Source: Rhipicephalus microplus (Eukaryota > Arthropoda > Arachnida > Ixodida > Ixodidae). From it: a DNA stretch of 64,000 nucleotides. Positions within the stretch are counted from its first letter, which is position 1. Each line of letters starts with the position of its first letter. The translations under genes and the position numbers were made by a program. Below, in pieces: positions 39,930 through 50,639 of the stretch. The notes under the pieces are model-generated. The model saw only the letters and a program-made list of their open reading frames with translations, was not told the DNA's origin and did not search any database. The stretch is taken from positions 82,686,447 to 82,750,446 of the forward strand of contig NC_134707.1 in assembly GCF_043290135.1 (NCBI RefSeq). Reading direction: 5' to 3'.

Positions 39930-42900
39930 ACTAGACTGTGGCAAGCATATATTTTCGGCCAACGCGATCTTCGGACATCACATTGCTGAAGTGCTTGCTA
40001 TCTCGATGTGGCTCGTCATTTCTGTTGTGTGGAGATTTCAATGCCCATCATGCTCGTTGGTGTAGTCGCCCACAAAACAATCGTGGAGTGGAAATCAATG
40101 AACGTATTGGTAAACATGATCTGCAGACTCTTAATGACGGCTCATCCACATTTGTCGGCAGAGGAAAGGAACAATCCACCATTGATCTTGCCATATCAAC
40201 GAGAGATGTGCGTGTTACTTGGTCAAGCGAAGCTGACCCATGGGCTTCAGATCATCTGCTCATTTTGCTGGTTCCAGAAAATTCTCCTAGCAGCCAGAGT
40301 GCGGCATACAAAGTGACAAACTGGGACAAGTTCCATCAGCTGATTGCGGGGCCGCCATCACACGATAACCTGTTCAAACTAGTGAGTGAATGTCTGCAGC
40401 AAGCTACAGTACGACGACTGCAAAGGGTAGACAAGCCAAACCCTGACCTAAAGCTCTTGAGACTACGTGCTTGTCGACGACGGGCTTACAGGAGGGCACA
40501 GCGTTCCAAAAGAAGTTCTGATTGGACCCTATATAACCACTTAGATGCAGCCATTAGGTGGCACACATAACAACTTCGTCGAAGAAGCTGGGCCGCATTG
40601 TGTAGTTTGTTGCATATGGCGTGTAGTTTTTGGTGTGTATAGCGCATATAGACGGCTCTCCGAACACCCGAGGTCTGCGAGAACCCAACTACAGCATTGT
40701 GCATCGCGACTGGACGGTTTCCAAAAATTCTTGCGGAAGATTTTGCCAACATTTTCACGTGTCCTATGTCAAAAGACAACGCCAGTCATCGTTCCGTAAA
40801 AATTTTATATGGGCCTCCATGTGAGATGGATGAGGCAGAATTTACCCTGGCCGAGCTGCGTCATGCACTTAGCTTCTGTTACCGTCGCACTGCCCCAGGC
40901 GATGATGGTGTTACATACCAAGCCTTGTGAAACATAGATGAGGTCTTTCATCAAAGTATCCCAGACGACTACAAAAAAGTGTGGCAAACGAGTCTGACTA
41001 CTTTTGAATGGAAATCATCTGTGGTCAAGCCATTTTTCAAGCCTGGTCGCCCTGCACAACTGAAGCCATACTGGCCAATATCACTAACTTCTAATGTTAT
41101 GAAGCTGATTGAATGTATGGTGCTGTTTTGTCTGGACGCCAGATTACCAGAACTCCCTTTCTTACCTGATGTCATGAGCGGATTTAGTCGCCACCGTTCA
41201 GCTCTCGACAGCGTAGCAGATCTCGTATCATCGCTTGAATCTGCTCGAGCAAGTAGACATTCCGCATATGTTCTATTTCTCGACATACAGCAAGCGTTTG
41301 ACTTGGTGCCACATAAGCGATTATTTGTGCACTGATGAATGGAGGAATTTCAGGTCGTCTGTTACACTTTCTCCGTGATTTTATTTCTGAGCGCAGAATG
41401 AAAGTGCGCATTGGAGAAGTACAGAGTCAACCTCACGCTGTTAAATGTGGCGTCCTGCAAGGCAGCGTCTTGTCACCGCTTCTCTTTAACAGCGTACTTG
41501 GTGGACTTCCAGGCCGATTACCACAAGAATGTGACTTTCCTATAGCCATAGCGATTTATGCTGATGACATCGCACTCTGGGTCAGTGGTCCATCACACCA
41601 TGGTCCACGTCTTCGTGGTATATTGCAGCGAGCCCTGAATGCAACTTCAGAATACTTGGTGGAAGTTGGCCTGCAAGTTTCACTTGTGAAGTCAGCTGCG
41701 ATCGCGTATCATCCAAGGCAACGCGCTCGTCGAAGCCTTAGCAGGCTTTACCTCACGGACACACCGATACAGTGGGTACACTAACATCGCTACCTGGGTG
41801 TAACAATGGATGATCACCTTTCTTGGCGCCCTGCTGTTAAAACTGTGAGGCGAAAATTGGTGTCTCTGTTCAAGTATGTAGCCACCTTGACTGCTTGGCG
41901 TGAGGGCGTTGATCAGAAGACGACGCTACAGGTTTACCAATCAGCTGTACTCTCTAGCATGATGTATGCTTTGGCAGTCTCGAATGTACCACCTACTTTA
42001 TTGTCTCAGCCGGAACGGGTTCATAGTGTTGCCCTCTGAGTACTGTTTGGAGTACCTCGTGAAGCACAATTCATTCTACTACTGACTGAAGCACACCAGT
42101 TGCTGCTAAGGCTGCAAGTGGACCAGAGAGCGCTACATCATATAGAGGGTGTGAACCGAGCCCCACATGGCAGGACACTCCTTAACAGGCTTTTACAGCG
42201 CCCACTTTCTCGGATGGGTAAAATTGCGGCTTTGTTCAATGACATTACTGGCAATTCCGGCGAAACTATTCAGTTGCCAACATCGACAGAGCACAGGCCA
42301 TGTGCCTTTCCTACCCATCTGTCAATTCCAGGAATACGCAATTAGTGTAAGCAATCTGTTTCGGAACTATACCAATTAGTCTATTCACACTTATTTGAAA
42401 ACTTCGAAGACTAAGGAAAAGAGTTAACAGACGCTTTTGTACACAGCGATGGCCTGAGTGCTTCTGCAGCTTTCTTCTGCGCTTCAACTGATATCAGGCG
42501 GTTATTTAAAATACCGCACCCCTCATCGTCAGTGACGGCCGAGGTATCAGCAAATTATGTCGCCCTTAAGTACGTACAAGAAGGGTTGCCAGCATCGAAG
42601 GCTGTCATCCTCACCGACTGTCGTGGTGCCCGTAGCAGGCTCACCAGCCAGGAGACCCACAGCCCAAATCTGAGCAGCATCATGGAATCCATTAACATTC
42701 TGTCACGTGGGGTATGCCTAGCTGCACAGTGGGTACCTTCGCACGTGGGTATTGCGGGCAATGGAGAAGCGGATCGCCTTGCATCGTCATGCAACCTTGA
42801 TGGTTGTGACGGTCCGGGAATTCTATGTACGATGGACAACACTCGTCTGCTTATACGCTGACACCTCCTAAAGCAGCACCCAGACTAGCGTGCGGCAAAT

Positions 42901-43257
42901 AGATCGTTCCCTCCCCGTGTTCGTGGCCGTGGCTTGCCTCGTGGTTCCCGAGCGCTGTTGTACAAACCAAGAGTAAGCTCTGTGCTGGTGCGTGAATGAT
43001 TACACTGTCAAGGGCGTGTGGACAGCCCGTTGTGCGCAGCTTGTGGCTCCTGCGAAACACTTGAGCATCTCGTAGTGCACTGTCCCACATTTGCTACGCA
43101 GTGGTCTTTGTTGATTAAGGAATATAAGTTCCTGGGACTCAAGTGTGCGACTCTAGACGACCACCTCTTTCCGAGTGGTAGTGCTTCCCGACACGACCAG
43201 GCCCACCGAGCTCTCCTTACATTTCTGAACCAAACGGACCTGGCCACCCGCTTATAG
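39930..43257 (+). pseudogene. LINE C ORF2, rest of endonuclease, RT, RNase H, zinc finger
   Basis: The endonuclease resumes with VASIYFRPTRSSDITLLK, LLCGDFNAHHARW and ASDHLLIL; catalytic residues are intact in this part. RT includes RRTAPGDDGVTYQAL (then TGA), LFLDIQQAFDLVPHKRL (motif A), CGVLQGSVLSPLLFN (motif B) and IYADDIALWV (intact YADD, about 41560). RNase H includes SDGLSASAAFF, ILTDCRGARSRL and VPSHVGIAGNGEADRLA. The finger is CAACGSCETLEHLVVHC near 43040. Frames break at about 40568, 40929, 41335, 41784 and 42039. Non-functional but less decayed than LINE A. Confidence 0.87.
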
Positions 43258-43499
43258 ACGGTCTCTTTTTTATTTTTATTATTATTTTTTGTTTGGGTTT
43301 TTTTTTACTCATACTCGTCAAAGTCTTGGTCATTTTTTCCTTTCTTCATCTTCTTTCCTCTTTCTTTCCCCTAATCTTTGTTTCCTCTGTTTCTTTTCTC
43401 CTCCTGAAAGAGTGAGCAGGCGTTGTGCCCCTTAAGGTGGCAGTTGCCAGCTAGCTCTCTCCCTCTTTCCTCTGTGTCCTTGTGTAGCTGTGTAGAAAA

Positions 43500-43519
43500 A
43501 TAAATAATAATAATAATAA
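43500..43519 (+). repeat. (TAA)n tail of LINE C
   Basis: AAATAAATAATAATAATAAT closes the LINE 3' UTR. TAA-repeat ends are characteristic of I-type elements. Confidence 0.8.
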
Positions 43520-44595
43520 CTATCCTTGCTCAGATATACTCTTCATTTGATTTTTGTCTTTTCTTTCTTTATATTTTTTGTAAATCCAAAAATACTGTGT
43601 TTGTAAAACCATAAGCCTTTTACTTGAAGATCCTGCCACCCGGTTATTGACCAATCCCTTTGATGGGTGTGCGCCAGAGTAACATAGAGCATAATGATCA
43701 TCATCGTAATCATCATCATCACCATCTTTATCATCATCATAATCGTCATCATTATCGTCATCATCGTCATGTGTCTGGCCCCCGACTATAGCTATTGTGC
43801 TCTTCGTGATAATTATAATCATCCATTAGGCTTTGTCGCTTAATTTGGACCCGTGTAGCTTCATTTTATGAGCACAAGTTCATACCAACTAGCTTTATTA
43901 GCATGTTTTCTGAGCTCATTGTTACCATGTATTCTTTAAAAGCTGCAATAAGTACCACGTATTGCAACCCTGTTTTCAATATCTGCTTTACTAATATGTG
44001 CTTGCATAACAAAATAAGATTTCTGGATCCATGTGCACCATCTTCTATAAGATATGGCCGGGACTAGAATATGCATGTCTGCATTACACCTACTGGTCAT
44101 TGTAGTTCGTTTCCAAAACGCGTTTAATTGTTGTGCATGCTACGTTAAATAATAATGTGTGGTAAAACATTAAAAACTTGCATACCTCATAAGGCCGTCT
44201 CGTCGCTGCCTGTAAGGTGCTTAGCTAGGTTGAGTAACATATGAAATGGCTTCGCTAAGAGATTGCTATCACCGGTACTGGAAATATTTCATTACACGAT
44301 TGCTTGTGATGTTTACCATTTTGTACAATCATTTCTTCAAGAAGCATGCACTCAGCTTTGTAAACTGCAATGTTTACTTGTGTGCAAAAAACTCTGAGTC
44401 TCTTATAAAAATAAACAGGCTCTTCAGCACTGTTTTGTCTATGGTTTCTAATATTACTGCATGTTGATAGACACTTGCTGTAGTCATGCGTCCCTTTCAG
44501 CTCCTATGAATTCCACCACACCAACTGACAAGCAAAACGCGTCAAGCGAAACGTGCTATGCAACGCTGGACAGCACGTGTAAACACACCGCGCGC
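43520..44595. other. Spacer between LINE C and LINE B, with ATC-rich microsatellite
   Basis: 43696-43771 is an impure (TCA)n/(CAT)n microsatellite; the ORFs over it (poly-D, poly-M) are artefacts. The rest has no gene or repeat I can support. Confidence 0.6.
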
Positions 44596-44609
44596 ACTAG
44601 AAAAAGAAG
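44596..44609. repeat. LINE B target-site duplication, 3' side
   Basis: ACTAGAAAAAGAAG, identical to 50265-50278. The A/G-rich sequence downstream of TAG is consistent with target-primed reverse transcription. Confidence 0.9.
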
Positions 44610-44660
44610 AAGAACATAAACTTTATTTGTCGAATCCAGGCGATTCGAGTCTGGCGTTTT

Positions 44661-46559
44661 TTAGTGGGCCTGGGCACCCACCGCGGATGCGGTTCCGAGA
44701 CCTTGTCTCGAAGCGGCTTCCTCGGCACGCTGGACGGCCCAGAGTTGTGCTGTCAGGTTCGAGCTGAGCAGTGCGGCCTTCCAACGTGAGCGGAGGCTGG
44801 CGGTGGAAGAGTGAGATGAATCGGCACTGTTCGAATTCTTTATTAGGCCCTGACACTCCCACAGCATGTGACTAAGGGTGGCTACCTCGCCACATGACGT
44901 GCATCTGTTTGTAGTGTATATGTCTGGATACATGGCGTGCATGAGTCTAGGGTTTCTGTAGGAATCTGTTGGTAATTGTCTGAAGTGTACCGCTTGCATT
45001 CTGTTTAGCCTTTCGTGAGGAGATGGGTATATACGTCTTTGTAGCTGATAATGTGTGGTGATGTCGTGAAACCTGGTCATACGATCCTCCCATGCCCAGA
45101 TGTCTGCAGTTCCCCGCGGGGGCTCGTCGTCCTCCGGCGATGCTCGGTGAGTGAGGCCTCGAGCAACGCGGTGAGCCGCTTCGTTGGGGGTGCTCAGTCC
45201 GGTATGTGCCGGGATCCATAACAGGTGCCTTCGGTTATCGAAGTCGACCTCTCCTGGATGTATGGGATGTCGCTGGAGTATGTGAAACGCCTCTTGCGAG
45301 ATGCGTCCGTTGGCAAAATTGCGAATTGGTGTTTGCGAATCACTAATCACGTATGTGGCATTGGTCTGTGTGAGGGCCAGTGATATAGCCGCTTCCTCTG
45401 CCGCTTCAGCGTGTGCCGTGTTTACAGTGAGGCTTGTGATGTACTTGCCACGATGGCCGGTAACTACCGCCACGAAACTCTTTTTATTGGTATAACGCGC
45501 AGCATCAGTGAAAAACGCTTCAGTGTCATTGGAGTAGCTTTGAGTAATGCGTTGTGCCCTGGCTTTACGCCGTCCCGTATGGTGTTGGGGGTGCATGTTG
45601 CGAGGCAATGGGGGTACGTATACTTGCTCGCGTACCGATCTTGGAATTTCGACTTTGATGCCGTGCTGCGTATGGTACGTGATGCCAAGTTTTTCGAGTA
45701 GGTGTCGGCCTGGGCGGGTCTTGGATAGGCGCTCGAGCTGGGAAACTTGTTGCGCCTCCACGAGTTCCTCTAGGGTGTTATGCAACCCTAGCTCTAGGAG
45801 TTTGCTGGTGCTAACTCCGGGCGCCAGTCCCAACGCGAAGTTGTACGTCTTGCGTATCAGGGCGTTTAGCTTGTCTTTTTCCGCAACTGTCCATTTGTGA
45901 AACGGTGCCGTGTACATTAGTTGTGAAATAACAAAGGCTTGTATGAGTCGTATGACGCTGCCTTCGCGCATGCCCGCATGTTTGTTCGTGATGCGTCGGA
46001 TGAGTTGCATCGTGCTGGTGGCCTTTGCCATTATCTTGCGCAGTGCTTCCCCATTGCCGCCGTTCTGCTCAATCATCATCCCCAGTACCCGGATCTTCTT
46101 TAGCATTGGGATTGGTGAGCCGTTTGATGATGTTAGCTTGATTTCTTGTTTTTCTGGAGGTACGTAGTTTTTGGGCGGGCGTCCCTTTTTCACCGGTCTA
46201 TATAGCAGTAATTCGGATTTTTCGGCCGAGCAGGTGAGTCCCGTGCCTACGAGGTAATGTTCCACACATTCTATGGCCGCCTGTAAGCGATCCTCGATCT
46301 CTCCGTCACTGCCAGTTGTCGTCCAGATCGTAATATCATCCGCGAATAGCGTGTGGTGCAGTCCATCAATTTGATGTAATCGCTCGGGTAACCCCAGCAG
46401 GACGAGGTTGAAGAGCATCGGCGAGATCACCGAGCCCTGCGGTGTACCCGAGCTTCCAATGTTGATTTGATTTGATTCTAGCTGTCCCACTCGCATGCGT
46501 GCGGTTCTTCCCGTGAGGAAGTTTCGGACGTAGTTGTACACTCGCATTCCGAGGTTCAA
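44661..46559 (-). pseudogene. LINE B ORF2, second frame: C-terminal RT, RNase H, zinc finger
   Basis: 632 codons continuing the protein: LNLGMRVYNYVRNFLTGRTA, motif B SGTPQGSVISPMLFN and motif C LFADDITIWTT (intact FADD). RNase H has FFTDAARYTN, HAEAAEEAAISLAL and VISDSQTPI. Its last block reads LSTPNEAAHRVARG, with His where the family usually has Asp. The zinc finger is CTSCGEVATLSHMLWEC. The first codon is TTG, so it is not a separate gene. Labelled pseudogene because of the frame break; the break could be a sequencing error or programmed frameshift, which I cannot tell. Confidence 0.88.
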
Positions 46560-48307
46560 TCTATTTGTCGCAATATGGCGTCGTGACGAACGTTATCGAA
46601 GGCCTTCTTCAGGTCCAGGCCAAGGATGGCTTTCGTTGAGCACCCAGGATTTTCAATGATTTGATGTTTTAGTTGCAGAAGAGCATCCTGTGTGGAGAGA
46701 TGTCTTCTGAACCCAATCATTGTGTGTAGTAATGGGTTGTTGTCCTCGAGGTAATCTGTTAGTTTATTGAGGAACGCATGCTCCATCAGTGTACCTACAC
46801 ATGATGTTAGGGAGATAGGGCGCAGGTTCTGCAGTTGCAATTTCTTGCCGGGTTTCGGTATAAGTATGATCTGCGCTTTTTTCCATGGCTGGGGTAACTT
46901 TCCACGCACCCAACACTTGTTAATATAATCTTTGAGTTTCTCTAGCGATTTGTAATCGAGGTTGCGCAGTGCCCTGTTCGATATTCGATCTAGGCCTGGG
47001 GCTGACTTGGTATTGAGTTTGACGAGGGCCGCCTCGATTTCGGAAATTGAGAATTCTGCGTCTAGGATGGCGTTGCCTTCTCCCCTGTAGTCCGGATGTA
47101 CTTGCGGGGGTGTTTGGGATATGTAATGAAGTTCCGCTTCTCGTAGAAAATCTTGCTCCGTTCCCCCGTAAGCGTGTATGATTTTGTATATGCCTTGCCT
47201 CTGTGAGGTCTTGGTGTTCACGGGATTTATGAGGTACCGCAGTATCTGCCATGTGCGACTCGTAGTGAGCTGACCTTCCATCTGCGCGCATTTCTCTTCC
47301 CATTGCTGTTGTTGCAGGTTAAGTGCGTGCTTTTCTATTTCTTTGTTGAGCTGTGCTATTCGTTTTCGCAGTCTCCTATAATGTCGTTGTCGTTTCCAAC
47401 GGCGATGCAGTTGGGTCTTAGCTTGCCACATGTGTAGTAACCGGGTGTCTATTCTATCAAGCCCAGCTGTTGACGGCATCATTTGCGTCGCCCTCTCGAT
47501 GTCGCGCCGAAGTTGCTCGGTCCATTGCTCAATGTCTTTGATGTCTTCAATCTGTTGCTTGTCTCGGTTTTTTCGTAGTAGTTCCCAATTGGTGATCTTC
47601 ATTTGGCGACCGGCATTGTGTTCCTGTGGGCCGCCTTCTGCTTCTATAGAGATAATGTAATGGTCACTGCCCAAGTCTTGCATGGTGTTTCTCCAAGTCA
47701 CCTTTCGTGTATTGCACGTAAAGGTAAGGTCAGGCGTGGTGTCAGTGCTGACGCTGTTGCCCTGCCTAGTTGGTGCCGCTGGGTCAGTGACCAGCTCGAG
47801 GCCGGCGAGTTGCGCCGTTTCCCACAAATGCCTGCCTTTCGGCTGATCGTGTTTGTAACCCCACGCCGTATGCACCGCGTTGAAGTCGCCTCCACTGAAG
47901 AGTTGTTGCCCCTGGGCGATATCGAGTGCTCGTTTGAAGAGGACGTGAAAGCGGTGTTTGCGGCATCTCGGACTGCTGTAGACGTTGAGTACGAAGATGC
48001 TGTCGGGCGTCTTACGCGGTGGAATTAGCTCTACGAGGACGTTTTCAATATCCTTGACATGGGTGTCGTGTTCGATGACCGTGAGCTCTCGCTTGACCAG
48101 TGTGGTGACGTTTGGATTTTCCTCCTTGCCTGTTATGGACTGGTACCCTGAAAGTTTGGCGGGGCCGTTTGTTTCCTGCAGTATGATGACGTCTGGGCAT
48201 TCGGGGATCGTTTTCAGGTATTGTTGTAGGTGCGCTCGTTTGTTTTTGTAACTTCTACAGTTCCACTGCCATATTGTATGTTTTTGTTTCGAATGGTGTC
48301 TTGCCAT
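46556..48307 (-). CDS. LINE B ORF2, first frame: endonuclease and N-terminal RT
   Basis: 583 codons from ATG (MARHHSKQKHTIWQWNCRSY). The endonuclease occupies about residues 1-225 with intact motifs: WQWNCRS, VIILQETNG, GGDFNAVHTAWGY and LGSDHYIISIE. After a basic, helical linker, RT begins near residue 420: SAPGLDRISNRAL, LRPISLTSCVGTLMEH and motif A GLDLKKAFDNVRHDAI. The frame ends LRQID-stop, where the continuation is in another frame (44661-46559). A single-base indel near 46560 explains this. It is otherwise complete, with all visible catalytic residues. Confidence 0.9.
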   Translation of the reverse strand: MARHHSKQKHTIWQWNCRSYKNKRAHLQQYLKTIPECPDVIILQETNGPAKLSGYQSITGKEENPNVTTLVKRELTVIEHDTHVKDIENVLVELIPPRKTPDSIFVLNVYSSPRCRKHRFHVLFKRALDIAQGQQLFSGGDFNAVHTAWGYKHDQPKGRHLWETAQLAGLELVTDPAAPTRQGNSVSTDTTPDLTFTCNTRKVTWRNTMQDLGSDHYIISIEAEGGPQEHNAGRQMKITNWELLRKNRDKQQIEDIKDIEQWTEQLRRDIERATQMMPSTAGLDRIDTRLLHMWQAKTQLHRRWKRQRHYRRLRKRIAQLNKEIEKHALNLQQQQWEEKCAQMEGQLTTSRTWQILRYLINPVNTKTSQRQGIYKIIHAYGGTEQDFLREAELHYISQTPPQVHPDYRGEGNAILDAEFSISEIEAALVKLNTKSAPGLDRISNRALRNLDYKSLEKLKDYINKCWVRGKLPQPWKKAQIILIPKPGKKLQLQNLRPISLTSCVGTLMEHAFLNKLTDYLEDNNPLLHTMIGFRRHLSTQDALLQLKHQIIENPGCSTKAILGLDLKKAFDNVRHDAILRQID

Positions 48308-48319
48308 GGTTATGTGGTA

Positions 48320-49972
48320 CTACATGTGTGGCGCCGCTTCGCTATGCGACGTCACCAGCGCGCTGTTGGCAGCTTCTAATCTAGACAATCTGAGATAAAT
48401 GCTCTCGAAGCTCTGTTGAATCGTACGCGTGATAGTCGCGGTGATAGTTTCCTCGAGACTGCTCACGCGAGCCTCGAGTGCCTTCACTCGGGTGTCGTCT
48501 GTTGCTGCGCGCGTACGCTTGGAACGTACTGACTTTTTAAGGGAGATAGCCGGCCCGCGTTTAGTATCAGGGCCTTCGACCTCACCGTCCTCTAAGAATT
48601 CTTCTTGTGTTTCCTGCATTGCCTGTTGATCAGTCTCGCTGTGAGCGGCAGACTGGAGCTTTTGCATGAGTTCGTCCTTTGCGTGAATCTGTGCCTGCAT
48701 GCGTTCAATTTGTTTTTGCATCGTTTGTATCGTCTGTGTTAAGTGAGCTATCTCCGCCTCTATCTTAGTGTGTGTTTTGCCGCCAGCCTTCGCGTTAGTT
48801 GCGCGTTTTCCTTTGACCGCATCTGCAAAGCTCACCGAATCAGTTGCCTTCGCGTCCCTCGTTGGGGTTCGTCCGGGTGTTCGGCTGCGAGCTCGGCGTT
48901 GCTGCTGCTTTCGGGGTCCCGGTGTGCGGCTACGAGATCGGGAGTGGCTTCGACTGGGTGTCCTGGATCTTGAGCGGGGCTTGCTGGTGGAATAGTTGGT
49001 GGCAGTGGCCTCTGCCTCCTCGTTGGCCCTGCGTCGTTCCCACTGTCTTTTCGTCACGATGTAGGGCGTTTTGTACCTTGCACGGCAGTTGCGGTCCGCC
49101 GTCATGTGTGCGCCCCCGCACAACTTGCAATGGGGAGAACACTGGTGGTTGGGGCCTGGGTTGGGGGCGTCACAACCACGACACACTTTGTCCTTGGGCT
49201 TTGGGCACACGTCCATGCGGTGACCAAGTCTCCCGCAGCAGTGACACATGTCGATTTGCTTGCGATACAAGGTGCAGCGAAGGAGAGCACCACCATAATT
49301 GACGTAAGTGGGCACTCGCGGTCCTTCAAACGCCGCTATGACGGTCGTGGTGTTACTGAGCCGTTTGGCTGCCAGGGCGTAAGGGTTACGTGCGTGAACG
49401 ATGCTGGTATGAATGGACTTGGCGTCTTCTTCCAACGGGATGCCCTTGATTATTCCCTTCACCGTGTTGTCGGGGGCCGTCTCGTACGCACTAACCTCGT
49501 GGTGGCGGTCGCTGATGGTGATGGCTTGAAGCTGTCTGTACTTATCGGCGTGAGAGGCATGGGGTGTGCTCACGACGATGATGTTTTGATGATTGTTGGA
49601 ACACACCGTGTCCTCCCCTGCTTCATGAGCTGGTACGTTGGCCGCGCAGTAAATCGCCGATGCGAGGCGCACGGTTCCAGTGGTGGCCACGTCGAGGCCT
49701 CCTTGTGGTCGTATCACGATCTTGAAATCGCTCCGTGGGAGTAGTGGCATTATGCTCTTTCTAATGACTTGCTGCTTGATGTTACGCAGTTGTCGACGCG
49801 AACGCTGTCGGTTGCAGTCCGCTCCCTCGCCGGTGCAGGAGGGGGCTCCGTTCTGGGTGTTGCTCTGCGCGTTTGCGCGGTTGACTTGGGTCTTAGATCC
49901 GATGGTGCACCAATCCTTGCCCTCCAGAAACTCTTCGGAGGAGATATCCTCCCCGTTCACTTGGACTTCCAT
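48320..49972 (-). CDS. LINE B ORF1, gag-like nucleic-acid-binding protein with RS-rich region
   Basis: 550 codons, uninterrupted, starting MEVQVNGEDISSEEFLEGKD. The central part has an RNA-binding-like block (ALAAKRLSNTTTVIAAFEG) and three zinc knuckles at about residues 245-300: CHCCGRLGHRMDVC, CRGCDAPNPGPNHQC and CKLCGGAHMTADRNC. Then comes an Arg/Ser dipeptide-rich stretch (SRSRTPSRSHSRSRSRTPG), a SFADAVKG motif, and a C-terminal heptad-like coiled coil (about 400-440) with a second one near the end. LINE ORF1 proteins package element RNA; the RS-like stretch could engage splicing factors or be phosphorylated (inference). The stop at 48320 is 12 nt before the ORF2 ATG, suggesting translational reinitiation or coupling. 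Confidence 0.9.
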   Translation of the reverse strand: MEVQVNGEDISSEEFLEGKDWCTIGSKTQVNRANAQSNTQNGAPSCTGEGADCNRQRSRRQLRNIKQQVIRKSIMPLLPRSDFKIVIRPQGGLDVATTGTVRLASAIYCAANVPAHEAGEDTVCSNNHQNIIVVSTPHASHADKYRQLQAITISDRHHEVSAYETAPDNTVKGIIKGIPLEEDAKSIHTSIVHARNPYALAAKRLSNTTTVIAAFEGPRVPTYVNYGGALLRCTLYRKQIDMCHCCGRLGHRMDVCPKPKDKVCRGCDAPNPGPNHQCSPHCKLCGGAHMTADRNCRARYKTPYIVTKRQWERRRANEEAEATATNYSTSKPRSRSRTPSRSHSRSRSRTPGPRKQQQRRARSRTPGRTPTRDAKATDSVSFADAVKGKRATNAKAGGKTHTKIEAEIAHLTQTIQTMQKQIERMQAQIHAKDELMQKLQSAAHSETDQQAMQETQEEFLEDGEVEGPDTKRGPAISLKKSVRSKRTRAATDDTRVKALEARVSSLEETITATITRTIQQSFESIYLRLSRLEAANSALVTSHSEAAPHM

Positions 49973-50264
49973 CGTTGTTAGGCGAAGAAAGCGCCCGCGT
50001 CAGAGGAGACGCTCAGCGCGTCTCGTCGGACGGCCGGCTTTCGTGAGCGTCGGGCCAAAGGGGCGCGGGTTGAAAACCTCTCAAATCCGGCAAAAAATAC
50101 TTTCCCACCTTGAATTTTGGTGTCACTGGAATCCTGGTCACTTTCCGCACACGTTGGTGTAAACTTCATGGGCTGAATGACCGAAAAACACTGGCAAATA
50201 GTTCTTGGAAGACAGAGCCGACGTGATGCGCGTCCGTTCTCTTCGGCGACCAGCGCGCCCTCCC
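49973..50264 (-). promoter_or_regulatory. LINE B 5' UTR, presumed internal promoter
   Basis: 292 bp between the element's 5' end (set by the target duplication) and the ORF1 ATG. Full-length LINEs carry internal promoters here. I see no TATA box; the sequence is GC-rich near ORF1. Role is inference from element class. Confidence 0.4.
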
Positions 50265-50278
50265 ACTAGAAAAAGAAG
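50265..50278. repeat. LINE B target-site duplication, 5' side
   Basis: ACTAGAAAAAGAAG, identical to 44596-44609; it lies 45 bp from a Ruka-like SINE insertion. Confidence 0.9.
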
Positions 50279-50323
50279 GCTGGCGGCTTTTTGAAGCAGC
50301 GGCACGCAGCGAAACGCTAGAAG

Positions 50324-50566
50324 CAATTGATTGATATGTGGGGTTTAACGTCCCAAAACCACAATAGGATTATGAGAGACGCCGTAGAGGAGGGCTCCGG
50401 AAATTTAGACCACCTGGGGTTCTTTAACGTGCACCCAAATCTGAGCACACGGGCCTACAACATTTCCGCTTCCATCGGAAATGTAGCCGCCGCAGCCGGG
50501 ATTCAAACCCGTGCCCTGCGGGTCAGCAGCCGAGTACCTTAGCCACTAGACCACCACGGCGGGGCG
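50324..50566 (-). repeat. Ruka-like SINE, copy 3
   Basis: Flanked by ACGCTAGAAG at 50314-50323 and 50567-50576 (perfect 10 bp). Same body as the 62.7 kb copy, including GGGACGTTAAACCCC on the - strand. It sits 45 bp from the LINE B target duplication. Confidence 0.9.
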
Positions 50567-50639
50567 ACGCTAGAAGAAGTTGACAAAGTTTTCACTAGTG
50601 AGCTAAGGACCACCAATGTGTATCTTACACTGTGTATTT

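Larger units (their letters stand above)
35700..43519 (+). mobile_element. LINE C, RNase H-bearing LINE with (TAA)n tail, split by Gypsy 2
   Basis: The endonuclease begins at about 35726, is interrupted by Gypsy 2 (36079-39929) and resumes at 39930 at the matching point of the domain. RT, RNase H and zinc finger follow to 43257. A 3' UTR of about 240 bp ends in AAATAAATAATAATAATAATAAC. A TAA-repeat tail is typical of I-clade LINEs. No ORF1 is seen upstream, so the copy is probably 5'-truncated near 35.7 kb. Confidence 0.8.
44610..50264 (-). mobile_element. LINE B, near-intact full-length non-LTR retrotransposon
   Basis: 5,655 bp on the - strand, flanked by the perfect 14-bp duplication ACTAGAAAAAGAAG (44596-44609 and 50265-50278). 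The order in its own direction is a 5' UTR of 292 bp, ORF1 (550 codons), a 12-nt gap, ORF2 as two long frames joined at a frameshift, and a short 3' UTR with AATAAA. The exact duplication and long open frames mark a recent insertion. It has an RNase H domain, placing it with I/R1-like LINEs. Confidence 0.93.

Noticed and set aside
39566..39962. ORFs of repeated KQTN or CLFV units
   Set aside because: They are translations of the (CAAA)n microsatellite.
43520..43822. Asp-rich and Met-rich - strand ORFs
   Set aside because: Produced by the ATC-rich microsatellite at 43696-43771.
47603..48028. 141-codon + strand ORF
   Set aside because: Antisense shadow of the LINE B endonuclease.
49106..49744. 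212-codon + strand ORF
   Set aside because: Antisense shadow of LINE B ORF1, which has clear zinc knuckles on the other strand.
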